DNA of 64,000 nt from Candidula unifasciata (taxonomy: Eukaryota > Mollusca > Gastropoda > Stylommatophora > Geomitridae). Positions within the stretch are counted from its first letter, which is position 1, and each line of letters begins with the position of its first letter. Below are positions 36,469 through 47,926 of the stretch, one piece after another. A model generated the notes under the pieces. It was not told the origin of the DNA, ran no database searches, and was given only the letters and a program-made list of their open reading frames with translations. The stretch covers positions 96,001 through 160,000 of the forward strand of contig CAJHNH020008001.1 of assembly GCA_905116865.2 (NCBI GenBank), given 5' to 3'. A program made the position numbers and the translations under genes.

Positions 36469-37350
36469 CATACAGATGACAAGTTTCAATATGTAGGCCA
36501 CATTTTCTATACTCGCTCACCAATCATGGTAGTCATAATACACATTATACAGTCATATTTCGTATGTATACGTACAATCATAGTATACAGTACACATTTA
36601 CACAGTACACATACTTAATACACATTCACAGTACGCGGCACTCAGTCACAGATCATACAGTGCACGCTAGAACAACGACAGACAACGACATTTGAGATTA
36701 GAACAATTTAATTCCATGTAACTGCGCACGCGCTGTACCTGATGTTTGTTACAATAGCTGTGATTGGTTGTCGTTAATGCGTGACCATCTTGCTGAGATC
36801 GAACAGTTTTGAGATGTAAGTCGATTTCTTGAACTTCTAATATCAGAGCCTACCTTTTCATGTTTGGGTTCCGAGTCCCGTGTTTTTGGGTGAAAGAAAC
36901 ATACATCAAACTGACATTGAAAAGCATGTCGTGAAATACGACAAAATAAGAATGGGCTAAAGTTGGATGTCTTGGAATGAAAGGTGCAGATATCGCAGCC
37001 TAGCTGTACAGTCTAGCTGTATAGTGTTTCAGCCGCCCGATTACAGGAGAATATAGAAGCAAAAGTAGAGAGTACTATACACCGATCCAGGTTAAAGAGT
37101 GAACACGACGCATGCTATTAGAATGAACTATACACAACTCCAAACATCAGGGTGAATTATACATGTTCACATATGAGTCAACTATACATACTCCAAGTCT
37201 CAGAGCGAACAATACATGCATACTCACAGCTAACTGTACTGAACAAGGTATTAGAGCGAGTTATATTACATAAACGTTTTTTGATTTTTTTATCGAAAGA
37301 ACCCTTTTCTAAGTCTTCAGGATAGGGACAGGCAATTATTTTATACTTAT
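36467..37350. other. Unassigned sequence
   Basis: Contains loosely repeated ACAGTACACAT/ACAGTCATA words at 36540-36660 and AACTATACA words at 37125-37215, perhaps old arrays. No gene supported. Confidence 0.4.
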
Positions 37351-37351
37351 A

Positions 37352-37530
37352 AAGTAAAGGACCCTTTTCCACGCCTTTGGGCGTATATGGCATATAGGGA
37401 TAGACCTATATTTTATAGAACAATCGACACAAGATGGGTGATGTGGTCAGCATCACGCCGGCCGCCTTTACTTCTCGGGACTGCAACCGGTACCCATTCA
37501 AGGCTGGGTCGATCTGGGAGCAAAGGTCAG
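37352..37530 (-). mobile_element. SINE-1 copy lacking most of the head
   Basis: AAAGTAAAGGACCCTTTTCC ACGCC, GGCATATAGGGATAGACCTA, ATGTGGTCAGCATCACGCCG, CCGCCTTTACTTCTCGGGAC and GGTACCCATTCAAGGCTGGG TCGATC. It is closely matched by 47927-48090. Confidence 0.88.
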
Positions 37531-37698
37531 TTTTAATTTTATACTTATACTTTCAATAATTATTTTATAGCTCAATCACCACTTGGTGGGCGATGAGGTC
37601 AACTTTACGATACTATATTCTGTATGCACATATAAAAGCAAACCATACATAACTCCGTACGAAAGAGTAACTATGTGGGGTTCTAGAGACCACTTTGA

Positions 37699-38349
<651 letters not shown>

Positions 38350-38425
<76 letters not shown>

Positions 38426-38443
38426 CTATCTTTCTCTCTTTCT

Positions 38444-38523
<80 letters not shown>
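38350..38523. repeat. Compound microsatellite (CT)n - (CA)n - (TA)n
   Basis: (CT)n 38350-38422, a short CT-rich spacer, (CA)n 38447-38480, (TA)n 38480-38523. The order matches 29190-29390. Confidence 0.96.
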
Positions 38524-38525
<2 letters not shown>

Positions 38526-38562
38526 TCCTCCATCGTTCTTCCTTTCTTGGTTTTACACGTCA

Positions 38563-38795
38563 CCCTGTTAAGAAGCTCTATTCTGCTAGCCTGTTCACCT
38601 AGTAGTCACGTGTTTGAATCCTCTTGAAGGCTGGGCTTGGTATGACAGACATGTGAACCTAGGCTAACTTCGCGTTAAGAGAGTGCCAGTAATTGTTCTG
38701 ACGGATGAGATATTACCCATCGATCAAATGGCAATTGGTCAATAAATGTGTGGTCGGCCCTATATGCTTCATAGGCGTCAGTGCTTAGAACATAA
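38563..38795 (+). mobile_element. SINE-1, diverged copy with tRNA-like head
   Basis: The head ends CACGTGTTTGAATCCTCTTG (B-box-like GTTTGAATCC). The tail GGCAATTGGTCAATAAATGT, then GTGGTCGGCCCTATATGCTTC, is an aligned but diverged form of the SINE-1 tail (GCCGATTGGTCTATAAATATAGG...). Confidence 0.6.
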
Positions 38796-38799
38796 TACG

Positions 38800-38868
38800 T
38801 TACTGATTCTTGCGACTAACAACTAACAGTGATCCGATACTGACTGTTGCGACTAGAGACTAATTGAG
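38800..38868. repeat. Degenerate ~43-bp repeat, left part
   Basis: TTCTTGCGACTAACAACTAA CAGTGATCCGATACTGACTG, then TTGCGACTAGAGACTAA. It continues in kind at 39220-39440, so the sequence between looks like an insertion. Confidence 0.75.
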
Positions 38869-39219
38869 GCACTGGTGTAGTCTCGAGGTACGGCATCCAC
38901 CTCGAGTGCTGGAGGTCCCGGGTGTAGGCGGGATTTTTTCATGTGGACTTCTAGTAATTTTCTCTAGTCTCTGGGTAGTAAGATCAGACGCCCGTGTGTA
39001 TTGTTGCGCACAAAACAAATACCTTAGCAGTTAGAAATCGAAAAGAGTAGCATGACGGAGCTGCCTGGGCAAAATTTGGAGTTAACAATTTACCCAAAAC
39101 GTATTTCAGGATCCTCGCTGGTGCTACTGAACTCGTGCACTGCGATGAGATTCTCGATACTCAGGCTTGAGTTAGAAGTAGAACGGAGCACACCCGTGTG
39201 CCATGATGTTGATCCGTCG
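38869..39219 (+). mobile_element. Probable insertion within the 43-bp array, with tRNA-like head
   Basis: About 350 bp separating two halves of one degenerate array. The left part, GCACTGGTGTAGTCTCGAGG and CCACCTCGAGTGCTGGAGGT CCCGGGTG, resembles a tRNA-derived SINE head. No second copy is present in the window and no clear target-site duplication is visible because the array itself is repetitive. Confidence 0.45.
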
Positions 39220-39445
39220 ACTGGACTTAACTAAACTATCGACTAATATGGATCCAATAATGATTATTGCGACTAACAACTAACAATGATGCGGTACTGA
39301 CTGTTTCGACTAACGACTAACAAGGACACAGTATTGATTCTTGCGACCAACAATGATTGGTTACTAAATGTTGCGACTAACGACCAACATGGATCCGGTA
39401 CTGAATCCTGCGATTAACAATTAACAAGGATACTGTACCTACTCA
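39220..39445. repeat. Degenerate ~43-bp repeat, right part (~5 copies)
   Basis: Units of the type GGATCCGGTACTGAATCCTG plus CGACTAACGACTAACAA, with heavy divergence and indels. Confidence 0.78.
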
Positions 39446-40147
39446 CGACTGTATACACAAAGGGCTGACAGATACTTCTTACTATGTTGTGTGTATAAGG
39501 AAATATATTGAAGAGATGAACGGTTTCAACTCACTAGAACTCTTTCCGACGAAGGCAACGGTCGACAATCAGGCCTACACACATCTGCGACTGTTGACTG
39601 GCAAGGCTTGATGAACAAACAAATTGATGAACTTGAAGGCAACGTCGAAAAAAAAAAAAAAAAATCAGGCCGATTGAGAAAGAGCGCACATTGCCATGGA
39701 CACAGTGACGGCGTTCTGAGTGTTGGCAGTGAGTCGTACTGAGTAACTGCACAACACCACCCTGTCTTCTAGTAGGCGCGGTCACTGGGCCAGTCGCGAG
39801 CCGTGCCTGTGTACGTGCGTGAGTAGCCGTTCGTGTGCGCTCAGCCCAGGCTGGGACTAGCTGGAAGACCAAATGCAGCAGGATCCAGCGGGTGAGGTTT
39901 GTTGCTGGACGTGAGTGCAAGTAGTGGCTGTTGGTCGTCGGCCTGGCCAGCACATGCGGGCGCAGGTGACCACACAATCTAAAAACAGCAATCATTTCAA
40001 AATAATTTAAACAATGGCTTTGGCTTTTATGAGCCTGTCCATGTCTTTTAATGTTGGCACCAATTCTCCTCTCTAACAGAAGCACAATTGTAGGTCAGTT
40101 GTTTGAGAGAGAAAGCAACGATTTGATTGTTTCCACAACCACACCAC

Positions 40148-40150
<3 letters not shown>
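39446..40150. other. Unassigned; CG-rich block 39690-39990
   Basis: The block is richer in G+C and CpG than its surroundings (e.g. GTAGGCGCGGTCACTGG, CGTGCGTGAGTAGCCGTTCG). A 183-codon minus-strand frame spans 39534-40085 but has no recognised domain and includes the poly-Phe from an A-run at 39650-39663. It could be a promoter or 5' exon relic, or simply GC-rich intergenic DNA. Confidence 0.3.

Positions 40151-40189
<39 letters not shown>
40151..40189. repeat. (CAT)n microsatellite
   Basis: About 13 CAT triplets, giving poly-Asp in a minus-strand frame. Confidence 0.95.
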
Positions 40190-40619
40190 ATACTAGGTGA
40201 TTTAGTTCGACGTTAGTCTCCCCCAAAGTAGGCAATGTTCCTTTGATAACTTTGTTGGACTGGTCTACTTTCCTGGGGTTACGGGTGTGCCGCTCTGTTG
40301 TTTGCTTTCTGGCTTGTCTTGCATTTACGTTTTTCTTCCGAGAAACAGAACTCCTGTAACATAGGTTGCAGCACTCTCTAGGGAAGTTGTGTGTTAGACC
40401 CAGTTTGTCCATGTTTTTTGTGTGTGTGTGTGTTAAAAGCGCTGGCGTGCTGAAATATACAACACGCGATATTAACAGCATTGCTCAAAAACCCCGTAGT
40501 AGTGTGCGAAATCTACGTAGCTCCAGAACAACCAATCAGAAGTGAGTTGGTGTGTCTATGGGTGGGCTCTGGGGAGACTAATGTGGAACTAACCTACTGG
40601 TGCTGTATTAGTAAGTAGA
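40190..40619. other. Unassigned sequence
   Basis: Part of an open minus-strand frame (40095-40481) with no recognised domain. Confidence 0.35.
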
Positions 40620-40706
40620 CTTAACCTTGGCTACTGAGGAGGGAGACGAAGCACGTGTAGAAATGTCCTGAGGGCAGTAATGTCAATTTTTGATAGATTC
40701 GTGGAT
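40620..40706 (+). mobile_element. LINE-D C-terminal fragment, copy 2
   Basis: CTTGGCTACTGAGGAGGGAG ACGAAGCACGTG, then AGGGCAGTAATGTCAATTTT, aligns with the C-terminal LINE-D block (20640-20710). It is short and diverged. Confidence 0.6.
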
Positions 40707-40730
40707 AATATTAGCACAGATAACAACAGC

Positions 40731-40803
40731 AACTACTACTACTGCTGCTGCTACTTCAACTTCTACTACTACTGCTGCTGCTGCTACTACTACTACTAGT
40801 AGT
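40731..40803. repeat. (CTA/CTG)n trinucleotide tract
   Basis: Mixed ACT and GCT triplets, the complement of AGT/AGC words. It is similar in composition to the start of the 15.3 kb array but far shorter. Confidence 0.9.
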
Positions 40804-40941
40804 CGCCACGAACTGTGCAGGTTAGCATATTTTCTCGATGCCGACTTAAGCAAACAACCATAACCTTACTGAGGATTAGAACCTGTCTCTCCTGCGTGAA
40901 AAGCCAGCATTCTTACCCGTTCAAACGCTTAACACTAATAT

Positions 40942-40946
<5 letters not shown>

Positions 40947-41033
<87 letters not shown>
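40947..41033. repeat. (TA)n microsatellite
   Basis: About 43 TA dinucleotides without interruption. Confidence 0.97.
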
Positions 41034-41035
<2 letters not shown>

Positions 41036-41400
41036 CCAAAACAAAAAGGGACAGGTTTGCTTGAAAATTGGAATAAGACCATCTCTGGGTTATACTAACA
41101 GACAAAGAATGAAATGGTTCGGCCATCTTGTGAGAATGCAGCCAGACCAAACTGCATATGAGCCTTTTTACAGCAGAACATCTGGAATGAAGGCGACAGG
41201 AAGGCCAGTTAAAAGGCTGATAAATGGTGTAGCTGAAACCTGCAAAATGAGGAACAATTCTGTCGCTGAAGCCACCCGAGAAGCGGAAGACAGAAAATCC
41301 ACGCAACTAAGCTACAACCTGGCATCAATGAGACGACAACAGAACATACTGGAAAAAGGTCGGAGTGGGTTTGAGAGAGAGGTTGCAGTAGAGCACTGCT
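41036..41400 (+). mobile_element. LINE C-terminal fragment (MKWFGHLVRM motif)
   Basis: The + frame reads NRQRMKWFGHLVRMQPD and later ATGRPVKRLINGVAE and ATREAEDRKSTQL, the standard order of a LINE ORF2 C-terminus (W-F-G-H, GRP, acidic helix with DR). It is open and comparatively intact over about 120 codons, but its 5' end is replaced by the (TA)n tract. It does not match LINE-B or LINE-C closely. Confidence 0.75.
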
Positions 41401-42454
41401 TTAACGTAAAAAATTTAGTTCCTACTACACGAATTTTCAGCTTGCGCGTTAGGAATCAACGAATGAATAGCTGCAACCACTACTATTGAAACACTAGCAA
41501 GTTTTGATAGATAACTACTAAAATCTGCACAAAGCCATGCCGGGTAGCCAGTCAGGCGATATAACTGTTAATTCGCAATGTAAGCACTCACGCAAACGGC
41601 TCGCAAGGGCATGCTCGAGATTTGATCACATTTGTGACGTGGGCTTCATATTTACGTGTAGGACATAATCAACTGGCAATGATTGTAACTACGTGACCGA
41701 AGACTTTTCGATAATAAAATCTTTCGGTGCAGGAAATTACACAGACTGATCCCCATTTCAAATTGAAGAACGGCTTCGTTAATACCCGCTCTGTTTACAA
41801 GGATAAAACAGCTGAACATTACTTAAAGAAACAAAACTGTGTTTCAATCATAATTCCCTACATCAATTACCTTCACAGGACTGGATTGTACATCACTTAG
41901 TGTAAAAGTAACCAGATGTTAGGACTCGAGCGACTTGGACTCCTGTTCGACTTAGAAGTTCTCCCTGGCCACGTGGTCACACCGTTTGTTCGCGCTCTGA
42001 ACGTCATCGGTTCTGTTCGCGGCGGCGCCGTTCGGTTCACGAGTGCAATTTTTACGGAGTTCGGAGTTTGTGCTCTGTCCGACGCTCCCGTCAGGTAGCT
42101 AGCTGTTCAGCGAAGAGAAACTGAACACTGATCAGACCAGGTGCAATGAAGTGGATTCTTTCATCTATTAACTTCACCTTCACTTGAAGTCGCGTAATTA
42201 ACGACTTGCTACTCGACTTCGGGGTTTTGTCCAGTGACTCTCGACTCACTTCACAAATTATAGTTTCGACAACTTGGTACGACTCATTCTTCGCACCCAG
42301 ACACTTCATCAATTAAAATGTCTTCACATAAAACAAAACGGAATAAGTTATATGCCTATTTATCAAACTTTCAAACGTCCAATGGACAACATACAAATTA
42401 TTTGAAACATAAATTGACTTGACTCGACTTCGAAGCATTCTTAGTGCCTTGAAA
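41401..42454. other. Unassigned; scattered GACTT/CTCGACTT words
   Basis: The 41920-42260 region carries scattered ACTCGACTT, GCGACTTGG and GACTTCGG words reminiscent of the unit of the following array, possibly its decayed edge. No gene supported; the 60-codon frame 41916-42098 is unrecognised. Confidence 0.4.
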
Positions 42455-43085
42455 CTTGACTTGCGACGTGGTAGCAGTGACTTGCAACTTTGTGACAATG
42501 ACTTGAGTCTTGACTTGCGACTTTGTGACAATGACTTGAGTCTTGACTTGCAACTTTGTGACAATGACTTGAGTCTTGACTTGCGACTTTGTGACAATGA
42601 CTTGAGTCTTGACTTGCAACTTTGTGACAATGACTTGAGTCTTGACTTGCGACTTTGTGACAATGACTTGAGTCTTGACTTGCGACTTTGTGACAATGAC
42701 TTGAGTCTTGACTTGCGACTTTGTGACAATGACTTGAGTCTTGACTTGCGACTTTGTGACAATGACTTGGGTCTTGACTTGCGACTTTGTGACAATGACT
42801 TGAGTCTTGACTTGCGACTTTGTGACAATGACTTGAGTCTTGACTTGCGACTTTGTGACAATGACTTGAGTCTTGACTTGCGACTTTGTGGCAATGACTT
42901 GCTTAACTTGCGATTTAGTGACAATGACTTGAGTCTTGACTTGCGACTTTGTGACAATGACTTGAGTCTTGACTTGCGACTTTGTGGCAATGACTTGGGT
43001 CTTAACTTGCGACTTGGTGACAATGACTTGGGTCTTGACTTGCGACTTGGTGACAATGACTTGAGTCTTGCGACTTTGTGACAAT
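42455..43085. repeat. 33-bp minisatellite (~19 copies)
   Basis: Units of ACTTGAGTCTTGACTTGCGA plus CTTTGTGACAATG. Variants (GCAACTT, GGGTCTT, GTGGCAATG) are sprinkled singly. One shortened unit near 42900-42910 lacks the GAGTCTTG part. The period of 11 codons leaves frames open on both strands (247, 228 and 220 codons). The RS-rich string SQSRKSRLKSL on the minus strand is an artefact of this. Confidence 0.96.
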
Positions 43086-43448
43086 GATTTGAGACTCGAT
43101 GTGGACTTGAAGAATAGTGACCATGTTCAACATGTGGCCCTCACACGTTACTGTTTCATTTTCTTGAAGATTTGTCGGGAAATCTGTTGGTTGCCTTGTT
43201 GGATTGCCATACAAGATGCCATTCCTCGGATCAAGAATCTTAAAGTCGCACGGATGGTCAGTCGTCGCACAGTAACCCGGAGGTGCCGATACAAACAAAA
43301 AGATTCGATTTTCTGGGTTTCGGTTGTGTGAAACTTTTCTGATTACTTGACTGGAGTTCTTCACTTACATAATCACATTGTCACTCGATAACAAAATTAA
43401 ATACCTAAAACCCAGGTTGTTTTTCATGCTACTTACAAGAAATTTGAT
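43086..43448. other. Unassigned sequence
   Basis: Frames at 43068-43331 (+) and 43002-43364 (-) run out of the array and are not credible. Confidence 0.4.
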
Positions 43449-43449
43449 C

Positions 43450-43742
43450 TTTTTCTTCTTCTTCGCCTTCACCGGCTTTTAACTCCAGTGAAAAGTTCTG
43501 GCTGTTCGTCCACTTCTGGACTATAGTCTTGTTACAGAAACTGAGTGTTGTGTTTACATTCGTTTCACAGGTCTGACTCATTTGCATGCACACTGTTGGT
43601 TCCTTGCCCCTCAGGCAGATGTACTCCGACTTTGAAGGAAGTTCTCATTTAGTCGACTCGTACGACATGCTTTTGGGCAGGCAGTGGGTCTGTTCTTGTT
43701 TTCCCCCCACAATCGGGCCCCGGAACCCACACAGGGAAATAA
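43450..43742 (+). mobile_element. IR2 interspersed repeat, copy 3 (near full length)
   Basis: TTCTTCTTCTTCGCCTTCAC CGGC, AAGTTCTGGCTGTTCGTCCA, TGCACACTGTTGGTTCCTTG, GATGTACTCCGACTTTGAAG, CGTACGACATGCTTTTGGGC and CCCCGGAACCCACACAGGG match 26072-26372 throughout. Confidence 0.88.
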
Positions 43743-44439
43743 ATTTGATGAAACATGGATTTACAATAATTACTTTTTGAGTAGTCCTATTATGAAAGCT
43801 GCTGGTTAGGCAAATGAAAGTATCGAGATGTTCATAGAATTAAGTACAAAGATTTCTTTTAGCTTCACTACGCCACTGTATTGGACACATTTCTCGTTGG
43901 GTCATTTTTAGAGTAATAAATCTGACCCAACCTGTTGCAAAGAGCGCCTTGCATGGAGTTATGTAAGCGTTGCATCTTTTAGAAAGCAATATATTAGTTT
44001 CATCTTCATCATCATCAAGTGCCTTGTCGACCATCGTGGGTGATCAAACGTCTCCACAGTCTATAATCTTTAAAAGGATATATCAGTTCATGTGTTAACA
44101 CATCTCTCCATGTGATGCCTGTACTGGATGTTTATATCACAGCTTATATTATATGATTAACAATTGTACATGCTGAATGAGTTTTTTTTTTTGAGGTAAA
44201 GTTAACATGGTAAATTGTTTACTTTTCCTTTCCTCATACTCACTGGTATAGGGCGGTTTAAAAAAAAAAAAAGGGGGGGGGGGGTTGGTAGGCTGCCCCG
44301 GGTGTCATCACTGAGGGGTGACAAAATGGCTACAATTTGCGTTTTTAAAATTTAAACAAAAAGTTAATAAAATATGTGTGTGTGGGCGGTGGGGATTGGG
44401 GGAGGGGGGGGGGTGGCAGGATACTTCCTGCACCTGGCA
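43743..44439. other. Unassigned; A-run/G-run pair
   Basis: An A-run followed directly by a G-run at about 44260-44285 and another G-rich stretch at 44380-44413. No gene supported. Confidence 0.4.
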
Positions 44440-45478
44440 CCACCTGACCTTGTTAGCCACTGTCTACACCGACCTAAACTTGCTACACCACTGTCTATAC
44501 CCACCTGACCTTGCTACACCACTGTCTACACCGATCTGACCTTGCTACACCACTGTCTACACCGACTTAAACTTGTTACGCCACTGTCTACACCCACCTG
44601 ACCTTGCTACACTACTGTCTACACCGACCTAAACTTGTTACGCCACTGTCTACACCCACCTGACCTTGCTACACCACTGTCTACACCCACCTGACATTGT
44701 TAGTCACTGTCTACACCCACCTGACCTTGCTACACCACTGTCTACACCCACCTTCCATTGCTACACCACTGTCTACACCCACCTTCCATTGCTACACCAC
44801 TGTCTACACCCACCTGACATTGCTACACCACTGTCTACACCCACCTGACCTTGCTTCACCACTCCCCACACCCACCTGACCTTGCTACGCCACTCTCTAC
44901 ACCCACCTGACCTTGTTACGCCACTCTCCACACCAACCTGACCTTGCTACACCACTGTACACACCCACCTGACCTTGCTACACCACTGTACACACCCACC
45001 TGACCTTGCTACACCACTGTCTACACCCACCTGACATTGTTACGCCACTGTCTACATCCACCTGACATTGCTACACCACTGTCTACACCCACCTGACATT
45101 GCTACACCACTGTCTACACCCACCTGACCTTGCTACACCACTCCCCATACCCACCTGACCTTGCTTCGCCACTCTCTACACCCACATGACCTTGTTACGC
45201 CACTCTCCACACCCACCTGACCTTGTTACGCCACTCTCCACACCAACCTGACCTTGCTACACCACTGTACACACCCACCTGACCTTGCTACACCACTGTA
45301 CACACCAACCTGACATTGCTACACCACTGTCTACACCCACATGACCTTGCTACACCACTCCCCACACCCACCTGACCTTGCTACGCCACTCTCCACACCC
45401 ACCTGACCTTGTTACGCCACTCTCCACACCCACCTGACCTTGCTACACCACTGTACACACCCACCTGACCTTGCCTCG
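44440..45478. repeat. 31-bp minisatellite (~33 copies)
   Basis: Units of CACCTGACCTTGCTACACCA plus CTGTCTACACC. Variants (GTTACGCC, CTCCCCAC, CTGTACAC, CATTGC) recur in ordered blocks, e.g. the ACTCCCCA-ACTCTCTA-ACTCTCCA succession at 44860-44940 repeats at 45140-45240. This indicates a larger duplicated segment of about 280 bp. Confidence 0.95.
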
Positions 45479-45665
45479 CTATGGTTCTATGGCACGTGGT
45501 AACAACAAATATTTTTCTAGATTCCGAAATTATGTATTCATATTAGTTTGTCTACTGTGTCCTGTTCATTAAACCTGGAATTACCTCTTCCGCCTGATGT
45601 TACCAAAGCGCTCGGATACTTAAACATCAGCATGTGTTCCACAATTCCACCATTAACTTTGAACA

Positions 45666-45677
45666 CAAAGCTTTGCT
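45666..45677. repeat. Target-site duplication, left copy
   Basis: CAAAGCTTTGCT, matching CAATGCTTTGCT at 45894-45905 with one mismatch. Confidence 0.8.
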
Positions 45678-45893
45678 AGTTTGTTTTAGTATCTAGAAGC
45701 CATGAGTTGTTAACCCTTAGGCTCGGTATTATGGATATCGCAACCTTTCGTTCTTGATTCCATTGTAAATACCGTAAATCTGGGAAACAATGTGGCTTTC
45801 CTGCCTACCCCTGGGATTGAACCCGGGCCACAAGGAGTTCGTCACCCGGTCTCCGCACAATCCGGTTTAGCCAACTACGCTAGAGAGCCGGGC
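45678..45893 (-). mobile_element. SINE-2 copy 2 (full length)
   Basis: Reverse complement of the 20922-21144 copy. From the left: AGTTTGTTTTAGTATCTAG (tail), CCATGAGTTGTTAACCCTTA, CGGTATTATGGATATCGCAA, TAAATACCGTAAATCTGGGA, the B-box as GGGATTGAACCC and TTAGCCAACTACGCTAGAGA (A-box side). It is flanked by 12-bp duplications with one mismatch. Confidence 0.93.
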
Positions 45894-45905
45894 CAATGCT
45901 TTGCT
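45894..45905. repeat. Target-site duplication, right copy
   Basis: CAATGCTTTGCT; see 45666-45677. Confidence 0.8.
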
Positions 45906-46784
45906 TAGATATTATAATTTATTCAGTCGTCCTGTTTAAATTGACATTTTATGCATTACATTTGTACTTCGCTCTATAATTTTAAATCCTCCAAATGGCA
46001 GCATCATTAGCATTAGTAATATCGGTAAATGTTTCTCCTCTATTATTAGTGGAATCATCAAACGGTGTTTACCAAATTTCTGATCCCCAGTTCATACTAT
46101 CTTATTGTTGACATAATTCCTAGTCTTTATTGTTTAGCTCAACTGTAGAAAATTTTTTCTCTTACAGTCCACATTTCCCGATATTCTCATAACATGATCT
46201 TTATATAAGTCCCTTTAACCCACCTCACATCATAGGCCATAGCTGTGTCCAGAATTATTAATACTGTTTATTTTCCTTAGAATCCTGATTTTGTTCTTGT
46301 TGTAATTTAGCAGTCATCTCTGTAAAGTCACATTGATTCATAAATCAGGCAAAGCCATGTATTTTGCTTGAACCAATATGTTAACTTTTGACTGACTATA
46401 GTCTCTGTTATCTCACATAATTGGCGAGTTGAAAAAACTGGTCAATATAAATTTACATTGATTTCTATTGCGTCTAGTTTTTGTGCACACACCACACCAC
46501 GGTGGCCAGTCTCAAAGGCCTGGGGATTTTTTACGAGCTTTACATTTGGTTAAACAAGGATCAGTCCTACAGTTGATTTTGTCATCCTCATAAATATTTC
46601 ATGACCTAAAAAATACATTTCCCTAGAGCGGGGATATTTTCTCTACTATGATGTTTGTCATTTCCGTATCACAGTGTCGGCATTTGTTGATATCATATTT
46701 TGGTGCTTTCTTAATATCCAACCCCAAACAAGGGAAATACACAGGTCACGGGACAGTCTAATATATCAGGGGGTGTTAGATAGG
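45906..46784. other. Unassigned sequence
   Basis: AT-rich, no repeat or coding motif recognised on either strand. Confidence 0.4.
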
Positions 46785-46860
46785 TTTATGCAGTCGTGGG
46801 ACCTAGGCTCTATGCAGTCGTGGGACCTAGGCTGCACTCTCTCGTGGGACGTAGGTGGGT
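46785..46860. repeat. ~25-bp tandem repeat, 3 copies
   Basis: TATGCAGTCGTGGGACCTAG GCTC, then a second near-identical copy, then CTCTCGTGGGACGTAGG. Confidence 0.85.
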
Positions 46861-47161
46861 TGGGGTAAGGGCCAGTTCTAGATGTGTTTGGGTCGTTAAA
46901 AGCATCAGAGAACCGGGAAACCCAGTCTTACCACCCTTTAAAATGTCGGACTGTCTTGTAACGTCATATGGGGGTAGGATATTACGAAAGGAGACATATT
47001 TTTAATGCTTCTGTATGTATTGCGTTTTCGTAGTACTCTTACATATGTTAATTGCACTGTTTACGAAAATATCGTTTGCACCAGCCACATAGAAGATTTT
47101 ACAAATAAATCTACCTCTAACTGTTGTGGTTCTGCTTTATGGGACATATCGAATATGTGTG
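46861..47161. other. Unassigned sequence
   Basis: No supported feature; the 60-codon frame 47005-47187 runs into the TA tract. Confidence 0.4.
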
Positions 47162-47174
47162 TATATATATATAG

Positions 47175-47268
<94 letters not shown>
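47162..47268. repeat. (TA)n microsatellite
   Basis: About 105 bp of TA with a few AA/GA interruptions on the left, directly abutting SINE-3. Confidence 0.95.
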
Positions 47269-47269
<1 letters not shown>

Positions 47270-47270
47270 T

Positions 47271-47487
47271 CGGCTCTGTGGCTAAGTCGATGCGAACGCT
47301 TCCTAATGCCGGGGTGCCGGATTCGATCCCAGCTGCGGGCAATGCGCCTTGCGTTGGTTTCGACAGTGGTATCAGGGGGCCGACCGTCCAGTAGGAAATG
47401 ACAAACTACTGGACGTAAGAAAAAACCACACATCAGCCAGGGGCTTCTGGGTTTGGTTCTGCAACGCCCTGTAAAGGATACGCAACT
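47271..47487 (+). mobile_element. SINE-3 copy (full length, tRNA-like head)
   Basis: The head has CTGTGGCTAAGTCGATGCGA (A-box region) and GGATTCGATCCCAGC (B-box). The body is GGCCGACCGTCCAGTAGGAA and CAAACTACTGGACGTAAGAA, and the tail GGTTCTGCAACGCCCTGTAA AGGATACGCAACTAAC. It aligns end to end with 55836-56060. It sits between AT-rich tracts, so a target-site duplication cannot be defined. Confidence 0.92.
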
Positions 47488-47926
47488 AACTTTTCAATAT
47501 ATTATATATATTTGTCCTAATAGGTATCTAATCGATAGAAATGAACTAGTAGAAAACTCTTAATGCCAACTTCCGTGCCACATGGATACTGCGGGATGAA
47601 TCCGAAAATTTAAAAACAACTACAACAGTTACTAATTAACTACGACCATTCATTAGTGTCTACACATAAGTGAGGGACCTAATTTAAATGAAGGAATCAT
47701 TGACACGTAGTTTCGGGAGAGAATTAAACAAATTCCAGAGAATCAAGAGAAGGAACACTAAGACGTTGGCGCTGGATAAGACTCACAGAGAGAGCCTGAT
47801 AATAATATAGTAGAATATCCTTACACTTATAATCCTGCCATAGGGATTCTCCCAGAGGCGGGCCTAAACTCGACAGGAGAAAATCTGAAATTAAGCTGAA
47901 AATTAATGTAAGTAAAAGTAAAGTAA
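47488..47926. other. Unassigned sequence
   Basis: No supported feature. Confidence 0.4.

Noticed and set aside
39534..40085. 183-codon minus-strand frame as a host gene
   Set aside because: Includes poly-Phe from an A-run and no recognisable domain; composition looks like translated GC-rich intergenic DNA.
40731..40803. Fragment of the 15.3 kb AGT array transposed here
   Set aside because: Only short mixed ACT/GCT triplets, without the TTGCTGTTTTTAT spacer that marks that array.
42313..43056. 247-codon RS-rich repeat frame suggestive of an SR-like splicing protein
   Set aside because: Entirely produced by the 33-bp minisatellite; alternative frames on both strands are equally long.
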